A stretch of 64,000 bases of DNA from JBCCEJ01 sp039030335 (GTDB lineage: Bacteria > Pseudomonadota > Gammaproteobacteria > HK1): contig JBCCEJ010000003.1 in NCBI GenBank assembly GCA_039030335.1, positions 1 through 64,000 on the forward strand, given 5' to 3'. The position numbers and the translations under genes were made by a program. The notes below the pieces were generated by a model, which was given only the letters and a program-made list of their open reading frames with translations, ran no database searches and was not told where the DNA came from. Every line of letters begins with the position of its first letter. Position 1 is the stretch's first letter. Below, one piece after another: positions 61,028-64,000 of the stretch.

Positions 61028-64000
61028 TTGACTCATGAGGAAGGCGGGTCCGCAGGTGTCGGACCGGCAGGCGATGGCAGCTCGGACGGGAACCGGGCGA
61101 CGCTGCTCGCTCGCGCACAGTCGCTCTACGATCTCGGGCGGTGCGTGCAGGCTTACGAGGCGGCGCGCGAACTGGGCCCGCTCAACCGTTGGACCGGCGC
61201 CGAAGGCCGCCTTCTGGCCGGCCGCATCGCCAGCAACGTCGGAGGTATTCGACTCGGGCGCGTGTTGACGAGCCTCGCCTGGCGGCTCGAGCCGCTCAAT
61301 CTGCGCATGGCAGGGTTTCACGCGCGAAACATAGGCGAAACACGGGGACCTTACGCCTGCCTGCGGTTCATGGCCGCCCGCGAGCACTTGCTCGAAGCCG
61401 CAACCGATGAGGATCGCTGCGACTGGCTGGTGCAGCTGGCCGAACTCTACTCGCGGTTTCGTGACTGGGACCGGAGCGACGCACTGTTCGACCAGGCCGA
61501 GGCCGTGGGTGTGGGCCTTCGGCCATGGCATCGCGTAGAGCGTGCCGCGGCGCTCGAGAATCAGGATTGCCTGGATGCTGCGCGCGCAGCGCTCGACCAG
61601 TGCCTGGCCGACCATCCGTGGTATCGCCCCGCGGTGCAGATGAAAGCGCACCTCCACGAGCTGTCCGGCGAAATCGAAGCGGCCATCGCGTTACTCGACG
61701 CCGGTCTCGCCCACATCGAGAGCGCGAACATGGCCTACGCCCTGTTCCGTCTGCAGGTCAAACACACGCCAGGCGCCGACCTGTCCGCATCGATCGAGCG
61801 GTTGGAACAACTCAGCATCGTCGATGACACGATGCTCAAGCGGTCTTTCGTGGCATTGAAGTGTGACTACGCGATCGGGCGGCGCGATCGCGCCATGGCC
61901 ATCGAGATGGCCCGTGAGTGCCAGCACGGTTACTACGAGAACCTGTTGGAGCGGCTCGAAGCCAAGGATGCGATCGATGACCCGGTGGAACTACCGGTGC
62001 CGTTCGTGCGCCAGCAGCACCGAACCTGCGGTCCGGCCACGCTCGATGCCCTCAGCCAGTTTCTGGGACACGACGCCGACCAGGTCGAGATCATCGAGCA
62101 GATCTGGTTCGACGGTACGTCCGACTATCTGGAGCGGAGCTGGGCGGAAGCGCAGGGACTCGCGGTACGGGAGTTTCGCCTGACCTGGGAGTCAGCCCGC
62201 GCGCTCATCGACCGCGGCATCCCGTTCGCCGTGGCGACCGTCGAGGCGACATCAGCTCACATGCAGGCGGTGGTCGGCTATCACCCGACGACCGAGACGC
62301 TGACGCTGCGTGACCCCACCGATGCGTTTCCGGTCCAGATGTTGGCCGGGGCCGGGCTCGAGTATTACGCGGCCACCGGGCCGCGGGCCATGGTGTTTCT
62401 GCCAGTGTCTGAATCCGCGCGTCTGGATGGCCTCGAGTTGCCCGAAGCTGAACTGTTCGATATGCGCTACGAGTTTGCCTCCGCACTGGAGGCGCACGAT
62501 CGCATGACCGCAGGGGTATTGCTTGAGTCGCTGCGCGCCGCGCCTGGGGCTGAGCGCCTGACGCTGCTCGCCGAACGCACGCTCGCCCACTACGATGGCG
62601 ACAGTGCCAGTCAGGCCCAGGCCATGGAGCGCCTGCGGGCGCTATTTCCCGAAGATCGCAAGGTGGCGGTCTGGCATGAAAGTGCGCTCGAAGCGCTCGA
62701 TCTCAGGGAAGAACGCATCGGGGCGCTGGAAGCACTCGTCTCGGACCCGGCCTGCGACCCGTCCCATATTCAAAGCCTCGCCGGACTATTGCGCGACGAT
62801 GCCCGCGAATGGCCACGCGTGCGCCGGCTCCTGAAGGGCCTGCTGGCACGGATGCCGATGGACTCGGAAAACTACCTGCAGCTGGCCGCGGTCGAGTGGC
62901 AGGAAGGTCAGTACGACACGGCGCTGACGTTGCACCGGATCGCAGCGTGCCTCGGCGATCTGCAGCCACGCTACGTCACGCCGTTCTGGCGTGCGTCGTA
63001 CATGCGCGGCCAAACCGGTGAGGCACTCGAATTTCTGGAGCGCCGGGTTGAACGGTTCGGTCAGCTCGGCCCGCGCCCGGCGATCGAACTCGCGCGTGCC
63101 TATGAGCAGATCGACCGCGACGCGGATGTGCAACAGACCTTGTCCAACGCGCTGGCCGCGCGCCCGGACGACGCAGAGCTGTCGTTGCATCTCGCAGACT
63201 ATCTCGCCCGCACCGGGCGCGGTGAACGTGCACAGGAGTTGCTGGAGGAGGCGCGTGGGCGCACGCACGAGGCAGACTGGCTGCTGACCGCGATAGCCGT
63301 CGCCGAATATCTGGGCGATCGCGAGGCGTCATACCGTCATGCACTGCGCCACCACGAACTGTTGCCGCGCAACGTCAATACGGTTCGCGGCGCCTATCGG
63401 GCGCTGCTCGAGTTCCATGGCCCGGAGGCGGCACTCACGTGGCTGCGCGAGCAGCAACAGCGCTTTGCGCACGACCGGGACATTCACGCTTTTCTGGTCG
63501 AAGAGTTGGCCGACGGCAATCAGGACGAGCGGCTGAGTGCAGTTGACGCGCTGGTCGCGAATCATCCGAGCGATACCTGGGCCCTACGCGAGCGAGCGCT
63601 GGTACTTTCGCGCATGGGCAGAGCCGCAGCCGCTCTGGACGCGTCCGATCAGGCCCTGCAGTTCGGGCCGGCGCAGGCTGCCAGTCATCTGATCAAGGGG
63701 TTCGTGCTGCTACGCGATGGTGCCATCGCCGATGCGCGCAACTGTTTCAAGCAGGCGCTGGCTCTCGACATCGACTGCGGCGACGGCATCAGCTACCTGT
63801 TTCGGAGCAGTCAGAACGCCAGCGAGCGGCGCGATGCCATGCACTTTGTGCAGTCGGAACTCGAACGGCAAGTGGTCTTGGGCGACGGTCTGATGGAGTT
63901 TCAAAACGTAGCGGCCGAATATGTCGATGCGGAAGAACTGTTGACGTTGATGCGCCAGGGCTACGGAGCGCGGCCCGACTTGTGGCAGTCGTCGGTCGCA
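61028..64000 (+). CDS. TPR-repeat protein with embedded C39-like cysteine peptidase domain (runs off right edge)
   Basis: TTG 61028 is the best start, since AGGAG at 61014-61018 lies 9 nt upstream and no ATG or GTG with a good site is in frame nearby. The frame is open to the window end (991 codons visible). Helical repeats of TPR character cover about residues 30-320 and again about 470-991. Between them VPFVRQQHRTCGPATLDAL begins a papain-like C39 domain, with C334, H411 (in AHMQAVVGY) and D429 (RDPTD) as the likely triad. Known C39 domains cleave double-glycine leader peptides, usually inside ABC exporters; here there is no transporter part and no signal peptide. Confidence 0.85.
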   Translation, partial: MTHEEGGSAGVGPAGDGSSDGNRATLLARAQSLYDLGRCVQAYEAARELGPLNRWTGAEGRLLAGRIASNVGGIRLGRVLTSLAWRLEPLNLRMAGFHARNIGETRGPYACLRFMAAREHLLEAATDEDRCDWLVQLAELYSRFRDWDRSDALFDQAEAVGVGLRPWHRVERAAALENQDCLDAARAALDQCLADHPWYRPAVQMKAHLHELSGEIEAAIALLDAGLAHIESANMAYALFRLQVKHTPGADLSASIERLEQLSIVDDTMLKRSFVALKCDYAIGRRDRAMAIEMARECQHGYYENLLERLEAKDAIDDPVELPVPFVRQQHRTCGPATLDALSQFLGHDADQVEIIEQIWFDGTSDYLERSWAEAQGLAVREFRLTWESARALIDRGIPFAVATVEATSAHMQAVVGYHPTTETLTLRDPTDAFPVQMLAGAGLEYYAATGPRAMVFLPVSESARLDGLELPEAELFDMRYEFASALEAHDRMTAGVLLESLRAAPGAERLTLLAERTLAHYDGDSASQAQAMERLRALFPEDRKVAVWHESALEALDLREERIGALEALVSDPACDPSHIQSLAGLLRDDAREWPRVRRLLKGLLARMPMDSENYLQLAAVEWQEGQYDTALTLHRIAACLGDLQPRYVTPFWRASYMRGQTGEALEFLERRVERFGQLGPRPAIELARAYEQIDRDADVQQTLSNALAARPDDAELSLHLADYLARTGRGERAQELLEEARGRTHEADWLLTAIAVAEYLGDREASYRHALRHHELLPRNVNTVRGAYRALLEFHGPEAALTWLREQQQRFAHDRDIHAFLVEELADGNQDERLSAVDALVANHPSDTWALRERALVLSRMGRAAAALDASDQALQFGPAQAASHLIKGFVLLRDGAIADARNCFKQALALDIDCGDGISYLFRSSQNASERRDAMHFVQSELERQVVLGDGLMEFQNVAAEYVDAEELLTLMRQGYGARPDLWQSSVA

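Overview
The window reads as chromosomal DNA of a high-GC gammaproteobacterium. It is densely coding and has no rRNA, tRNA, phage, IS or CRISPR that I could support. The lineage is suggested by the housekeeping blocks accB-accC-prmA-DUF3426, dusB-fis-purH-purD and hisB-hisH, and by sthA, bipA and dtd, all of which resemble gammaproteobacterial proteins. Polyhydroxyalkanoate (PHA) genes, GTG/TTG starts and many oxidoreductase and hydrolase genes fit an environmental heterotroph. I cannot name a genus.

Layout. 0-2.6 kb: a DUF1800/DUF1501 pair and thpR. 2.5-23.7 kb: the most unusual region. It holds a protein with degenerate REC, GGDEF and EAL domains, three consecutive large histidine kinases (two of them full hybrid REC/Hpt phosphorelay proteins), a Ser/Thr kinase-REC-EAL fusion, a membrane-anchored polysaccharide deacetylase, and a divergent overlapping operon of FHA-REC, YaiO-type outer-membrane protein, HEAT-repeat membrane protein and processive GT2 glycosyltransferase. 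I read this as a candidate exopolysaccharide synthesis and export locus controlled by phosphorelay, Ser/Thr phosphorylation and FHA recognition. The glycosyltransferase, deacetylase and YaiO set parallels E. coli yaiP/yaiS/yaiO, but the signalling genes differ.

23.7-30.1 kb: a hutF remnant, an aldo/keto reductase, a GMC oxidoreductase, an alkylsulfatase-type metallo-hydrolase and an orphan THI5-like binding protein. 30.4-41.4 kb: a TlpA-like thioredoxin, fatty acid synthesis (accBC), prmA, dusB-fis, purHD and hisBH. 41.7-48.9 kb: conserved hypotheticals (DUF2203, DUF805 and an unrecognised pair) and a small set that looks like sugar-acid catabolism (FAH hydrolase, hydroxyacid dehydrogenase, a divergent GguC/AraD1-like protein and an amidohydrolase). 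48.9-56.0 kb: sthA, an N-formylglutamate amidohydrolase, csaA, a TauE exporter, a NadR-like protein, dtd and bipA. 56.3-60.2 kb: phasin, panE, phaZ and an exported YqgE/AlgH protein. The phasin and phaZ upstream regions share TGC-rich dyads resembling PhbF/PhaR operators. 60.3-64 kb: a methyltransferase, then a large TPR protein with an embedded C39-like cysteine peptidase domain that runs off the right edge.
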